In this document: one piece after another, positions 39,201-46,209 of the stretch
Numbering within the stretch: the first letter of the stretch is position 1
How the letters are laid out: the number at the start of each line of letters is the position of its first letter
Source of the DNA: a virus
Reading direction: 5' to 3' (one strand)
Virus record (IMG/VR): IMGVR_UViG_3300023108_001314
Coordinates: 100,767 to 164,766 of that record
Length of the DNA: 64,000 nt
Program-made: the position numbers and the translations under genes
Notes under the pieces: generated by a model
The model's input: only the letters and a program-made list of their open reading frames with translations
Databases searched by the model: none
Told to the model about the DNA's origin: nothing

Positions 39201-41682
39201 TTCCTAAATCTCTAAGATTACTAACGCCAGGATAAATGCCGTCAAAGCCTTGTACTTCTTCAATAATAGATTCTACATGATCATTTACTTCACCTAACGT
39301 AAAGTCAACTAAGTTATCATTTAATGGATTTTTTTCTAAGTTTACAGGTATTTCATAGTAACCATTTTCATTTTTTGGAGTGTTAGAAAAACATCTAAAC
39401 ACAAGTGTTTTTCCAACTTCTAAATCTTCTTGAAAAATTACAGTTGCTATATTGTTTATATTGTCTATAGTAAATTTAGAATCTAAAACTTTTTTACCAT
39501 CAACATAAGCTTTAACAACTAAATCACTTAGAGTACCGCTTTTGTTAAAAACAGTAATTGGAAAATTATTAACTTCATCATCAACTGTAAGTTGCTGTTG
39601 TATTACTGCCTGTCTGCTTAATATATTTGTTTTTGTCCATCCGTTTACATAATCAAATGTGCTAATATCGGAAAACTTTTTCAAAAATCCTGTATCAGTT
39701 TGTGTTGTAAGTGTTTCGCGCAATTCGTTTTGATATCTTACTGTTTGGTTTTGTAAATCAAACGAAAATACAATATCTCCTATATTAGAAATATTTCTAT
39801 ACTTTAGAGGAAATCCTAATTCTGTATCATCAGATCCGGTGCCTTCTTTATAACTAAAAATTTTATTACCAATAAAGTCTGACGCAGGATATGTTATTTC
39901 ATCGTTTAAAATTGTTCCGTCATGATCAAAAACGTCAAAAAGTGGTGCTTGGTTTACACCTGTTTTTTCTTGTGACTGAATCCACTGTGTACCATTGTAC
40001 CAAAACATCTTGCCGCCTAGCGATTCACCTTCTAACGCAAGTACAGTTTCATTTTCTAAAGGCATAGTGTCAGTAGTTTCAACAAGACTAATTTGCCTAC
40101 GGCTGTTATGTGTAATAAAATTAACTTCGTAAATTTTACCATTTACAAAACTGTCAGGGTCTGCTGTAAATAATACACGCATTCCGTCAGTTAGATCTAC
40201 ACCGTCTATGTTGTATCCAAGACTTCCTTCTACATTACTAAAAGCATCTTTTGTAAAATTATCAACTAAATTAACATTTTTCTTTGCAAATGTACCATGG
40301 TTGAATAATTTAAGTCCTGCGTTAAATTCAATGATCGGTCTTTTTGCTCTAAAGTTTTGATCTAGATTTATTTCAGTATTGTTAACTTCATAACTTTTTT
40401 CAATTACATCCTTATGGAACCATCTATTATAACGTGACCAAGGGTTTCTGTCATGACTTGATCTATTAACTGTAATATAATCTTTTGTACCTGGAAAACT
40501 TGCAGCGTCTTCGTACGGTACTTCGTCAAATCCATATTCATCCCATGCAATTTCTACATCACTTGTAAAGATACTAGGAACTTCTAAATCATTTTCTGGA
40601 ATTAATTTAATGCTTGTGCCTACACCTTCAATGTAAAAAAAACCTTCACTGTATTCTTGTGGTGTAACAGTACCTTGGAAATAAACTTTCATGCCATTTG
40701 AAAGTTGTACGCCTGTGCCTGTTTTATAGGTTTTCTTACCAATAACATTTTCAGCAAGATCGATTTCTGTGTTTTCTTCTATAGCAAAACTTAAAATAAT
40801 ACCACTTGTGTTTATATCGTTTTGGCTAAGGTAATAAAGACTGTCTGGAACATCGTCAGGTATAGTCCATTTTATTACCCCTTCCTCAATATAATCATCT
40901 TCTGTTAAAACAAGTCTACCTTCTTCGTCATAAACATATTTTAACATATCCTTGTCATAAATTTCACTACTAATTTCTTGCTCTACACTAAATCCTAGAT
41001 CTGTATCAGTAAAATCTCTTGTAATTCCAATAGTAAATGGATGCCCAGGAGTGTTAATTTCAAAAACATAAGTTTGTCCTTTAAACAATCTTAGTGTAGG
41101 ATTTCTTGTTGCTCCCCTCGAACTAAACAAGAATGCAGTATTATCGTCGTCAACTACTGTTGACACAACAATAGTGCTTTCAATTTCTTTTTGTTCACCA
41201 AATACAGGAATAGGCAAAGGACCTAAAGGTAACCAATAGTATTCACGGAAATTAGCAAACTTATCCCAATCAATATGTGGATTCCAAGAATACATTTCTT
41301 GCGAGTTTAAACTATTATGATTTTCTGTAGGGCCTTTAAAGTTTTTAATTTGTCCGATAAAATCAGGATAGTTTTTATAAAACAAAACATTATCTAATTC
41401 GTCTTTGTATACAATACTAGGTTCAAATTGATAATTTTCTCTGTCAGGAGTTACATCAGGAAGATAAACATCACTGACTTGGTTTACTTTAGAATTACGT
41501 CTACCTGCAAAAGCATTAATTTTTTCAACAGCACCTGGATTGATCATTTGCTGTATGGTGCTAGATAGTAACTTTTTGTTTACATCTGTTCTAAAATATT
41601 TTGGCAGAAAATCAATTGCTTTTGGATTTTCGTTGTTATCAGTAGGCAAACCACTTTCGTTTTGTTCTTTATCGTATGCCAT
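27262..41682 (-). CDS. Giant virion protein (4806 aa) following gp6, in the gp7 position
   Basis: 4806 aa in a single uninterrupted frame, more than four times the length of T4 gp7 (1032 aa). The N-terminus (FLPKYFRTDVNKKLL, AGRRNSKVNQVSDVYLPD) is likely the baseplate anchor. Near residue 195 LFKGQTYVFEINTPGHPFTI looks like a cupredoxin-like beta fold. A cysteine pair (SPCANRC) lies near residue 1660. From about 2260 to 2960 there are FG-GAP-like repeats (AVGAPY, VGAPGADG, IGAPLYN), which suggests a beta-propeller. The C-terminal third has repeated beta domains with DGSTTTFTL-type starts, as in marine phage fibres. The ATG overlaps the gp6 stop as TAATG, so the two are coupled. It is probably a baseplate wedge and fibre fusion, but no biochemical role is known to me. 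Confidence 0.8.
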   Translation of the reverse strand: MAYDKEQNESGLPTDNNENPKAIDFLPKYFRTDVNKKLLSSTIQQMINPGAVEKINAFAGRRNSKVNQVSDVYLPDVTPDRENYQFEPSIVYKDELDNVLFYKNYPDFIGQIKNFKGPTENHNSLNSQEMYSWNPHIDWDKFANFREYYWLPLGPLPIPVFGEQKEIESTIVVSTVVDDDNTAFLFSSRGATRNPTLRLFKGQTYVFEINTPGHPFTIGITRDFTDTDLGFSVEQEISSEIYDKDMLKYVYDEEGRLVLTEDDYIEEGVIKWTIPDDVPDSLYYLSQNDINTSGIILSFAIEENTEIDLAENVIGKKTYKTGTGVQLSNGMKVYFQGTVTPQEYSEGFFYIEGVGTSIKLIPENDLEVPSIFTSDVEIAWDEYGFDEVPYEDAASFPGTKDYITVNRSSHDRNPWSRYNRWFHKDVIEKSYEVNNTEINLDQNFRAKRPIIEFNAGLKLFNHGTFAKKNVNLVDNFTKDAFSNVEGSLGYNIDGVDLTDGMRVLFTADPDSFVNGKIYEVNFITHNSRRQISLVETTDTMPLENETVLALEGESLGGKMFWYNGTQWIQSQEKTGVNQAPLFDVFDHDGTILNDEITYPASDFIGNKIFSYKEGTGSDDTELGFPLKYRNISNIGDIVFSFDLQNQTVRYQNELRETLTTQTDTGFLKKFSDISTFDYVNGWTKTNILSRQAVIQQQLTVDDEVNNFPITVFNKSGTLSDLVVKAYVDGKKVLDSKFTIDNINNIATVIFQEDLEVGKTLVFRCFSNTPKNENGYYEIPVNLEKNPLNDNLVDFTLGEVNDHVESIIEEVQGFDGIYPGVSNLRDLGNVTHYGKRFVQHSGPFNLAAFHITDKEANIVKAINFVRSEYGKTKRRLIALANESGIEGTAKDQLDAVLERFSKETVSYRNFYYGDMVGKKANTSTTHNIDNSEETYFAIGLTNFDINKLSNQAVYVYLNGVQLLKDRDYTISDNFVNITATLAKGDVVRVDEFENTNGCYIPPTPTKLGLFPLYYPEIQKDHTVRPAVKTFVTPRAQTRFVLENVNKIIEATDLIVQVGDVKAYANVDYNIEKVRNGLFYVDFVEPVAANENVIIGFPQVVIQGHDGSLTKAWNDFRDDFLLEYEYRVYNNIKLKYDASVLDVNNFIPTFDRDTKFTKEQIDNSILGDFTSWLEDAGNLTYTENNFYDARDGFTYNYSFMSNTDGEPLKGFWRSVYKTYYGTDRPNTHPWEMVGLTIKPTWWDEQYGLAPYTSDNILLWTDMAEGIVRTPGTVPQKNKMYKHSKLLNAIPVDSNGKLVDPYNAGLAQNYKFDTASNNFVFGDEAPVETAWRRSSEFPFALLKAWMLNQSAQIFGLAFDRSRIKKNLSNQYVYTETNKAIRCEDLVFPSITSDEDITLTSGLVNFVASYMSSKYSSNYNNYKQRLKGLKNQLSIRVGGFASKEKLKLVLDARSPLNKSSNFVPEENYQIFLNTSSPLETFVFSGMIIEKTADNTYILKGYDGDNPTFPFYRPLETNSDTSITVGGISADYVVWTEDQQYTIGTIVEYQNNWYRTTTTHKSAETFDATKFAKLPTLPVTGGISAKIRKRYETTVSYISYGTILESVQEVVDFMQGYEKFLKQQGFRLDYYNRETDSLEDMTLCIQEFMFWVTQNWEAGTILTTSPCANRCIFTAPYYVVDDIFDDFYGYNLLSGNGEKLGRDLSNIYRDDTNTFGITPSNTNEGIYLIKLPLVQTEHVILLDNATVFNDVIYDVAPGYRQERIKLVGYRTDNWEGGLNIPGFFYDNVKVDFWKTYEDYAVGDVVKFKEFFYSANVKHNSGEVFVSANWNRLSEEPKAELYPNFDYRVNQFTDFYDLDTDNFDTEQQRLGQHLIGYQKREYLSNIIPDSVSQYKFYQGFIQEKGTKNSLTKLFDALSTSGEESLKFFEEWAIRVGSYGALDNKQDLEFKLNESNYKLEPQLFELTNNKTDDADLIYKIADYEVYEKPEDYANAPFVMSTAKLNTSRNNGWVRLQDVKGAVTTYKGLLDLNIATTYIGDNIWIQNKKNEWDVVTQVKETNKIVGYDIEVEGAYTDSRGNTLNVLKIVFDKYVDFTKGEIIGIYGGLSTITGYWEILEVGIDYVIVDTGTLSVTETQINTFPDSTENAVSRFVTRRFTDIEELNEEVKDLFHVENDKVWIEKVDGNWGLYENEGIFTLQKEVYNPSGDQDGFATAYDVNSNNTYIPIASLGHPGEEGILRLFYRPNEQLEISLRQIMEPELVSDPEIGFGRTVAISDDATYIAVGAPYTSNVKTLYIDELQPDVIYYEGDIVRDRGVLWQANKDIGLYYDSVGDSSTITINDADWDEVNLITGLEPSLDILKNRLVPSVEFTDQMLNVALSNPTAPAEFETWARSIADDGFAFGNIDKSTSPPTIRSADVLQFIKIRAGTAAQDNVDRWKDIILPSLLEQSWYNDTFTLGHSGSGIEKQGTVYLYKQDADTGLYEVEHIICSPFPKANEQFGTKVQLRKAANGSLKMFVGAPGADGTDVGRIYMLDNEGGEWKYSADRSYKGVYNDLFKYNENDLTFYNGALYKAVTNIAPGTSLPSDAPNLWIEQTDVNTEYTGYVPRQNFIASENEGDVTNQSINIGKVFDTNKLGDVLAFSAKSGNDELVSIYTNVFARWRLSQSIVNQEGIDYSVAVNDTGDTIGIGAPLYNTEEITDAGSVKLYTQNSTGDTWELTQTLTSPYKEKNEAWGLAIDFSADKLLVVGKNTDTRTTTTFDRYVEYKKYAIGKNEFKNTIYSRYVNDNTGTQNTEKTTFDGGRTTFVTKEIDSGRLGIYEKLGDKFIFGEDLPYSRKTIANDLSNIKLQDNNVYVGLPMINPSEFTDSSRLENEDSTAGMFVNFRADKNKNSWKVITSETGQVDLNKIGRVFLYSQATNDIITNLDVIDPRQGKIAGVADQEINYKTPYDPAIYSNGGAKVIVDQAANWCEEHVGEIWWNIDTVSWFNPYQGPIQYRSANWHKQTQTSLVTVLEWVESTVPPQEYISLADTTQGYAQGISGTPYYDANTYSVKSKVDSVSGQAKLYYYFWVQNKQTIPNIPNRALSVFEIAKLIEDPSRYGYRYIQLLDDNKFSLHNVKSFINDKDTILHFTLIDDAEQKTPIHNEYQLMSSGLATSKPNDEIESKWIDSLVGYDLNNATVPDPNLSPKMKYGILNYPRQGMFINRIEALKQVVERVNTVFAKTQIVDNYDISLLQQNDPVPNVSENLYDTTVETTDLLRFVGTAKVQTAEFTPVIENSKIVSVTITNPGRGYVYPPTVRIEDTYGKGAVINTTINNLGQVTGATVRKQGKNYSNATTITARPFSVLVNSDSDIGGRWAIYTYDATSSEWDRLRSQSYVTTGYWNYADWYATGYNSQTPIDQTVDLAYELFRLENNIGDIVKIKEVGTGGWLLLKKIDDQLIEDYTINYETIGRQNGTIKLSNKLYNFLEAAGGFDTEIYDTSFYDREPIQELRNILSALKNDIYINDLAVEWNNLFFASLKYAMSEQTDLDWAFKSSFIRVKHVLGDFEQKLSYQNDNLENYEDYVKEVKPYHSKIREYISSYDHVEPTNSLTTDFDVPPSYSTSKEIETIAAKYDNGNVTDIIEKYQQYPYKSWVDNNGYDIIQIEVTNGGSNYKETPPVTILGDSGATAKAYLSKGSVSKIEIVNIGSKVYEAPLVVIDEPSPGGIQAKATAIIGNPLVRSTHMVMKFDRTTGTYLMTNVDESETFTGTGSTTKFSLKWPINRNTNTYEVTVDGLPILKGEYSVDNENDTSKGYDRELGYITFEEAPATGATIVITYKRNLNMLTAADRIYHAYNPTAGMPGKDLSQLMDGVDYDGAVYDGISFGTEQGFDIGGFAEYRFDTIANTTDDEIFVLDGSTTTFTLSTPLEDGVQYNVYWKSINAKLNDDPIRLDDPDYDGITVLDNKYALMLPLSGDGVTDTVNIDWTKWKTVEDRDFLVAGDTVIIRKSTSDGSFELAGSTYDVDLSGGDIDYGDALGVSPSDIVVDGDGFVTPTTSKGPEELVPGQLLDTLDISVYHRTTDGTGMIGSINYIIDESTSVYVLPSVPHSNDAIIVKLDNETIDNDRYEVDWDTQTLTFTDSTVPYGTHLNITTIGTNGAEMLDTDYVKFDGSTYSYITAAKWSDALTAFVTINGVVQQQGVNFTVERSTSSDVFENRVKLTFEDGTMQPDDYIQWSIYASNLKTYSQVLIDNTFEPDGQNDYYQFTTTEFPIPFNRKPLGHQILVFQNKRLLQPGYSIKHTATNSVTYEIEKWQFNDPTLIESENILVFVNDRQLTKNEFTYDTVNARVFLSRRDIFEEGDTIGIYVIQYADYYFVDTKLTCVLDDSTAPALDTYLEVGNELVIESIGDSTTYTSTIVAVEENTVTIRSKRDDIFASWVAGNDFVISVNDGDSTPLQMSDIEYVSSDSMTFATAPSSGANIEVYQFSNHDINNFERQQYDVLATTTVSAGTDAYFKRNLLSQGFVNLRSNIQNVQYVWVAKNGELLSPNADYTLNAKYNAVSLNLPVLDGDRIDVLEFGNDPATPRFGYRIFRDILGRTHYKRLNEENAFSLKDPLNYYDTRIVLEGGADNLYRPSKGSTLPGVVWIDGERIEYYDIKGTTLLQLRRGTLGTGVIEYCAAGTRVLGQGPNETIEYSDTTYEQEIIADGSSSATEYTLNFTPSSVNEIDVFLGGKRLRKTGMQMFNWQTNQDSTEADYTLDAEYRVSGSNIYIEPRNPLTNDIIPPSDFEGQKIKIVRKTGKVWNDTGKSLANSDNKIAKFIRAATIRLPK

Positions 41683-44600
41683 TAATAGCCTCCGGTATTA
41701 TCTGTAGAACCAATTATAAAATTATCTGTTGTAGTTTCTTCTGCACTTTGTATTCCGCTTCCTACAAATTCGCTTTGAGTAACTACTGTACCAGACGCTT
41801 TAAGTCTTTCTGAAGTTAGTGCCTCAATTATTTCTATATCAGAAACAGTTGCACCACTTATTAATATTTCATCTGAATCACATTTAATTTCTTGTAAACT
41901 TCCATATGAACTACTTGCAAGTCTTGGAACAACTACAATACTGTTTATATCAGGTGCTAATTGCTTCATAATATATGCACTTAATTCACTCCAATAAAAT
42001 GTTTCGCCAAAGTCCCAATTGTCTAATGCAAAAAATTCATTCATTGCTTGCACAATACGAACTTTTAATTCATTATCATTTATTACACGTTCTTTAGATT
42101 TTACAACTTTAATTGCTGCTTGTAAATCTATATCTGCTTTATCTCCAAATAGCACTTTGTACTTAACAGGATGGTAAATTATTTCATCACTTATAGATTT
42201 TACTTTTTCAATTTCACCGCCATAATACCTTGCCATTTGATCACTGCTCAATGGTAAAGGTTTAGTTGTAACAATGTTTCTTAGGTATTGTCTAAATGCT
42301 GTATCGTATGCTCGTGTCATTAGATACACATCAATTACGTTTGTGCTGCTAGGATCAATCCTGCTGTTTTCATCACTTGCATGTACATATCTAAAACTTA
42401 TACTATCACGACCTATAAATGCTTTATAATCATAAGAAGGTGATAATGTTCTATTAACAGAGTCTAAAATATAAAATTCGTCTGTTGCACTTACATAATA
42501 CTTAGGATTATTAGGTGTTAATAAATTAATGTCTGTGCTAAACCCTACAACATTTATATTTTCACTTTCTGCAGAAACATAATTGTAGACAGTTGTATTA
42601 TTTTGCTGTTTGGCTTTTAAGAAAATATAATTTGTAGAATCTACAATTTCTGTAAACAAGTCTGGATTATCAATTACCCCATCATCGTCGCTATCAAAAA
42701 ACGCAACTTCAACTCTAGTACTATCTATATAACCGTCTTGGTCTCTATATACACTTGATATTTCCCAATCATAATCCAATGTGTAAGATTCTGTTCCTGT
42801 ACTAGAATTTACATCATTGTTGATGTTTAGCACTGATACTCTATCTCTAATAATTTTACCTGATTTACTATCAAATATTTTTTTGTTGTTGTCAAAATAG
42901 AATCTTAATTCTGAATCGCTTTCAAATATGTAACGCAATGTTCTATAAGTTACAGTATAAGTTTCGCCGTCAGTTTCAAACAAAAACAACCAACTGCTAT
43001 CAATACGTGAATTACTTACATCTCCGGCCTGTCCTAAACTAAAATTACCTGTGATATTTAAATTGTCCTGAGTAATAACTTTCCAAGATCTAGATTCTCT
43101 ATCGTACCGCAAACCAAAAGTATTGTACGAGAAAATTTGATCTACCATTTGACCTTGAATATCTACAATCAATTGTGTGCTAAGTTTAGGAATTGTACTA
43201 TCTAAAACAGCACCGTCAGGTATAGCATCATTAAAAACAACACCGCCTAGTCCTGTAGTTTCATCAACAGTGTTTCCACCGTTTGTAACACTAATACATT
43301 TTGTCCAAATATATGAAGTTGAATATCTATGTGTTGCATCACCTAGCATAAGTTTATTGTCATCATTAGTCATAAAATGATAACCTGATGGTGCAGTAAA
43401 TTTAACCATTGCACCAGGTTCAATAAAACGCAACGGTCCTTCAGTGAATGATCCTACTGTATATCTAATTAAGTTACTATCTTCAAACATACCTGTAGTT
43501 CTGTTTGTATCGATTGTTTCTTCGTGCCACACTAAACCTAATTCACGATAATCTTGTCTGTTATAATTTTCTAAGTAAAAGTTTCTAATATTTTTACTTT
43601 GTAACAATGGAGTAATTTTGTTTAAAACTGTTTGTAAAATATCTGACCGTGTTGTAAAGTCAAAGCTTGTAACTTCGTCAATATACTCTTTATACAAAAT
43701 ACCATCAGTAGCAAATAGATTAGTGCTACTGTATTTTCCAGTAGCATCTAAAATATCATAATTTCTACTAATACCGCTTGCAATTCTGTTTAGTGATTTT
43801 ACCTTAATAATGTCTTGGCTTACACCTAGTGGACCAACATTGTAATCTTCGCCTGTTACCATTCTGTTTTGAGTATAGTAAGTTGAAGATGCATTATTTC
43901 TAATGCTATCTGTACTTTCACTACTTGCACTGTTAGAAATTGTTTCTTGTAATGACAATGTAAGAACAAGTGTTTCAGTTCTACCTGTTGAACTGATATA
44001 AGGAATAGTAACTTGTACATCTTTTATATTGGTTGGCAATATAACAACATCTGAATTTGCACTTGTTCTATAATATACTCTAAATGTTCCGGTAGGCAAA
44101 TTGCCAAAAACGCCGTCACTAAAAATTAAACTAATTCTGTCGTCTGCTCTAGATAGCACACTGAAGACATTTTTAATATTTTTTGAAATGCTATTGTAAA
44201 CAATATTATTTCCTTCTACAGCATCAATTTTTGTCCATTCTGTAGTTTCTCTTGAAGAACTATCTAATCCAAAAAGCCAAACATCTGAATTGTTAATGTT
44301 TGTTGTATCAATGTCAATTTTTTGATTAGGCACTGGAAAGTCTACACCAAAGTCACCTCTTTGTAATCTACCTTGTCTAAAATGCATAAAGAATCCTGTA
44401 CTAGATGCACCAGGTCCTCTGCCGTTATCTCTATAAATGTAACTTAATGGCTCTGCAGGTTTAGGTGTTGCTTCTTTTAATTCACCATTGTCAATAATTG
44501 TGCTTACAACTTCAAAATCTAAACCTTCGCCATTTACGTCACGATTGAACGCATAAATTGGAATACCGCCATTATTAGTTTCAAATGTATACTGCTCTGT

Positions 44601-45149
44601 TGGAATACCGTCAATAACTTGATTGTTTACAGGACGTCCAAATTGATTAGATACATTGTTTGCTGCATTTAATATTTTAACAAAATGTTCAAACCAGTCA
44701 TTGTTAACGTTATCATTCCATAAAATGCTTCTACCTGAAAGACTATTTCCATTACTGTCAATTACATTTTCGGATGTCTGAACTGCTGTAATTTTAAGAA
44801 AGCCGTTTGCTGCTTGGTTACGTGTTACATTATAACTTAATAGTCTTGCTAAACGGAGTACACTTTCTCTACGTTCTGCAAGTTCTAAATAGTTTTCTCT
44901 TGCATTTAAATCTGTTCTATATGAAAGGTTTTGCCCAAGAAACGCAATCATATCAATTATTGCAAGATATTCTGAACTTTCAATATAATCATTAAAATCT
45001 TCTGGATAATTTTTACGTAGGTAACTTATCATTGTTCTACGTAATGTATCAAAGTCATATGATTTGAATTCTGCGTTATTAAAACTCTGATAGATCTTTG
45101 TCCAATCCTCAGCAAGCAATAATCTGTTTTGTCTATCTATAGAAGACAT
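41682..45149 (-). CDS. 6: Baseplate wedge subunit gp6
   Basis: 1155 aa from the ATG at 45149, which has AAGGA seven bases upstream; the frame runs on to a GTG at 45155. The N-terminal region (LAEDWTKIYQSFNNAEFKSY, SYRTDLNARENYLELAERR, LARLLSYNV) is very like the gp6 of marine T4-like phages. In T4, gp6 dimers form the inner ring of the baseplate and hold the wedges together. The protein is much longer than T4 gp6 (660 aa), which is usual in these phages. It has its own late-type box at 45177 and is coupled to the giant gene that follows. Confidence 0.85.
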   Translation of the reverse strand: MSSIDRQNRLLLAEDWTKIYQSFNNAEFKSYDFDTLRRTMISYLRKNYPEDFNDYIESSEYLAIIDMIAFLGQNLSYRTDLNARENYLELAERRESVLRLARLLSYNVTRNQAANGFLKITAVQTSENVIDSNGNSLSGRSILWNDNVNNDWFEHFVKILNAANNVSNQFGRPVNNQVIDGIPTEQYTFETNNGGIPIYAFNRDVNGEGLDFEVVSTIIDNGELKEATPKPAEPLSYIYRDNGRGPGASSTGFFMHFRQGRLQRGDFGVDFPVPNQKIDIDTTNINNSDVWLFGLDSSSRETTEWTKIDAVEGNNIVYNSISKNIKNVFSVLSRADDRISLIFSDGVFGNLPTGTFRVYYRTSANSDVVILPTNIKDVQVTIPYISSTGRTETLVLTLSLQETISNSASSESTDSIRNNASSTYYTQNRMVTGEDYNVGPLGVSQDIIKVKSLNRIASGISRNYDILDATGKYSSTNLFATDGILYKEYIDEVTSFDFTTRSDILQTVLNKITPLLQSKNIRNFYLENYNRQDYRELGLVWHEETIDTNRTTGMFEDSNLIRYTVGSFTEGPLRFIEPGAMVKFTAPSGYHFMTNDDNKLMLGDATHRYSTSYIWTKCISVTNGGNTVDETTGLGGVVFNDAIPDGAVLDSTIPKLSTQLIVDIQGQMVDQIFSYNTFGLRYDRESRSWKVITQDNLNITGNFSLGQAGDVSNSRIDSSWLFLFETDGETYTVTYRTLRYIFESDSELRFYFDNNKKIFDSKSGKIIRDRVSVLNINNDVNSSTGTESYTLDYDWEISSVYRDQDGYIDSTRVEVAFFDSDDDGVIDNPDLFTEIVDSTNYIFLKAKQQNNTTVYNYVSAESENINVVGFSTDINLLTPNNPKYYVSATDEFYILDSVNRTLSPSYDYKAFIGRDSISFRYVHASDENSRIDPSSTNVIDVYLMTRAYDTAFRQYLRNIVTTKPLPLSSDQMARYYGGEIEKVKSISDEIIYHPVKYKVLFGDKADIDLQAAIKVVKSKERVINDNELKVRIVQAMNEFFALDNWDFGETFYWSELSAYIMKQLAPDINSIVVVPRLASSSYGSLQEIKCDSDEILISGATVSDIEIIEALTSERLKASGTVVTQSEFVGSGIQSAEETTTDNFIIGSTDNTGGY

Positions 45150-45176
45150 GGGCACTTCCTTAACATTAATTTATAA

Positions 45177-45184
45177 TATTTATC
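45177..45184 (-). promoter_or_regulatory. T4-type late promoter of gp6
   Basis: On the minus strand the box reads GATAAATA, seven of eight bases of the late consensus. It lies 28 bases before the gp6 ATG at 45149, in the 56-base gap after gp25. Confidence 0.6.
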
Positions 45185-45205
45185 TAGGATTATAATACAC
45201 GTACT

Positions 45206-45652
45206 TTAAAAGATTTCGTTATTTAGGTCAAATTCGTATTGTAAAACTTCAGATATATTGTACTCTAAAAATAGTAAAGTTAACTGTATTTGTATACCTG
45301 ATTCAAAAGAATCTACTTGTACATCTGTTAATGTAACTCTAGGATCTGCATTTGCAATTTCAGTTACATTTGCAATAATTGCTTGCTCTACATCCGGTGT
45401 AAACGGCTCGTATAAAAGATCCCATATAATTGTACCAAAATTAGGATTTTCTAATTTTTCACCTACTCTAATGTGAAAATGATTTAAAATATCTCTTTTT
45501 ATTAGTTCAATATCTGTATAGTTGAAATTTTTTGTGTTAGGATCTGTAGTGCTTACTCCTCTATAAGATTTACTTCTTACAGGATTAGACACTTGATAAG
45601 ATTTTTGTCTTACCTTTAAATTTTTATACAGATTTTTTTCTAGTGTACTCAT
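45206..45652 (-). CDS. 25: Baseplate wedge subunit gp25
   Basis: 148 aa. The segment RVGEKLENPNFGTIIWDLLY followed by EPFTPDVEQAI is the conserved core of the gp25 / GpW family, a lysozyme-like fold that forms the baseplate inner ring and starts sheath assembly. Length fits the family (T4 gp25 is 132 aa). No clear ribosome-binding site precedes the ATG, so it may depend on coupling to the gene upstream, whose stop is 8 bases away. Adjacent gp6 and gp53 support the call. Confidence 0.85.
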   Translation of the reverse strand: MSTLEKNLYKNLKVRQKSYQVSNPVRSKSYRGVSTTDPNTKNFNYTDIELIKRDILNHFHIRVGEKLENPNFGTIIWDLLYEPFTPDVEQAIIANVTEIANADPRVTLTDVQVDSFESGIQIQLTLLFLEYNISEVLQYEFDLNNEIF

Positions 45653-45660
45653 AATAATAT

Positions 45661-46209
45661 TTAGTATCTGATTGCTTGTCTAATTGCAAGACGTCTAAAA
45701 TCTTCATCAGATCTTGCATTGTATTTGTCATACATTTCAAGAGCCCAATCTAGACCTAAGTTTATGGGTGCGTCTGCGTTTTTCCAAGTAACTTCCTCTT
45801 TTTGCCAAGGAAAAATTCTTTCTAATCTGTACGCTAAATCTAATTCAAATTTTTGACGATTAAAATCGTCTAGTAGTGCTTGAGATATAAGTTTTTGTAC
45901 TTCTTCAGGAGTAGAATTTAACATCAATCCATTACGTATAAACTCTCTTCCATTTACCCTAGTATCAACTCTAGCATCCCAATCTTCTACTTGTTCAGCA
46001 AATGCTGCTTCTGCTTGTCTTGCGATTTGTGCAGCGTAAAATTGTAAAGGTCCAATTATATTATCATATTGCTGTTTTTCTAAATCAGTCAATCCTACAG
46101 GATAACCGTCATCTGCTATATCAGTGCTCATATCAATTTTATCAATAAGTCTGTTGATTTCTCTACTAGACATAGGATAAGTTGTTAAAACATTATCAAT
46201 TGAACTCAT
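45661..46209 (-). CDS. Hypothetical baseplate-operon protein
   Basis: 182 aa, mainly helical and acidic; not recognised. LTDLEKQQYDNIIGPLQFYA and YRLERIFPWQKEEVTW are its most distinctive stretches. It sits between the CHAP-like hydrolase gene and gp25 and shares four bases with the former as ATGA, so it is almost certainly a baseplate component or an assembly factor. Conserved position in related phages would be the best clue. Confidence 0.6.
   Translation of the reverse strand: MSSIDNVLTTYPMSSREINRLIDKIDMSTDIADDGYPVGLTDLEKQQYDNIIGPLQFYAAQIARQAEAAFAEQVEDWDARVDTRVNGREFIRNGLMLNSTPEEVQKLISQALLDDFNRQKFELDLAYRLERIFPWQKEEVTWKNADAPINLGLDWALEMYDKYNARSDEDFRRLAIRQAIRY

Noticed and set aside
45658-45665. 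ACTAAATA before gp25 as a late promoter
   Set aside because: The box is made by the stop codon of the preceding gene and is only six bases from the ATG.
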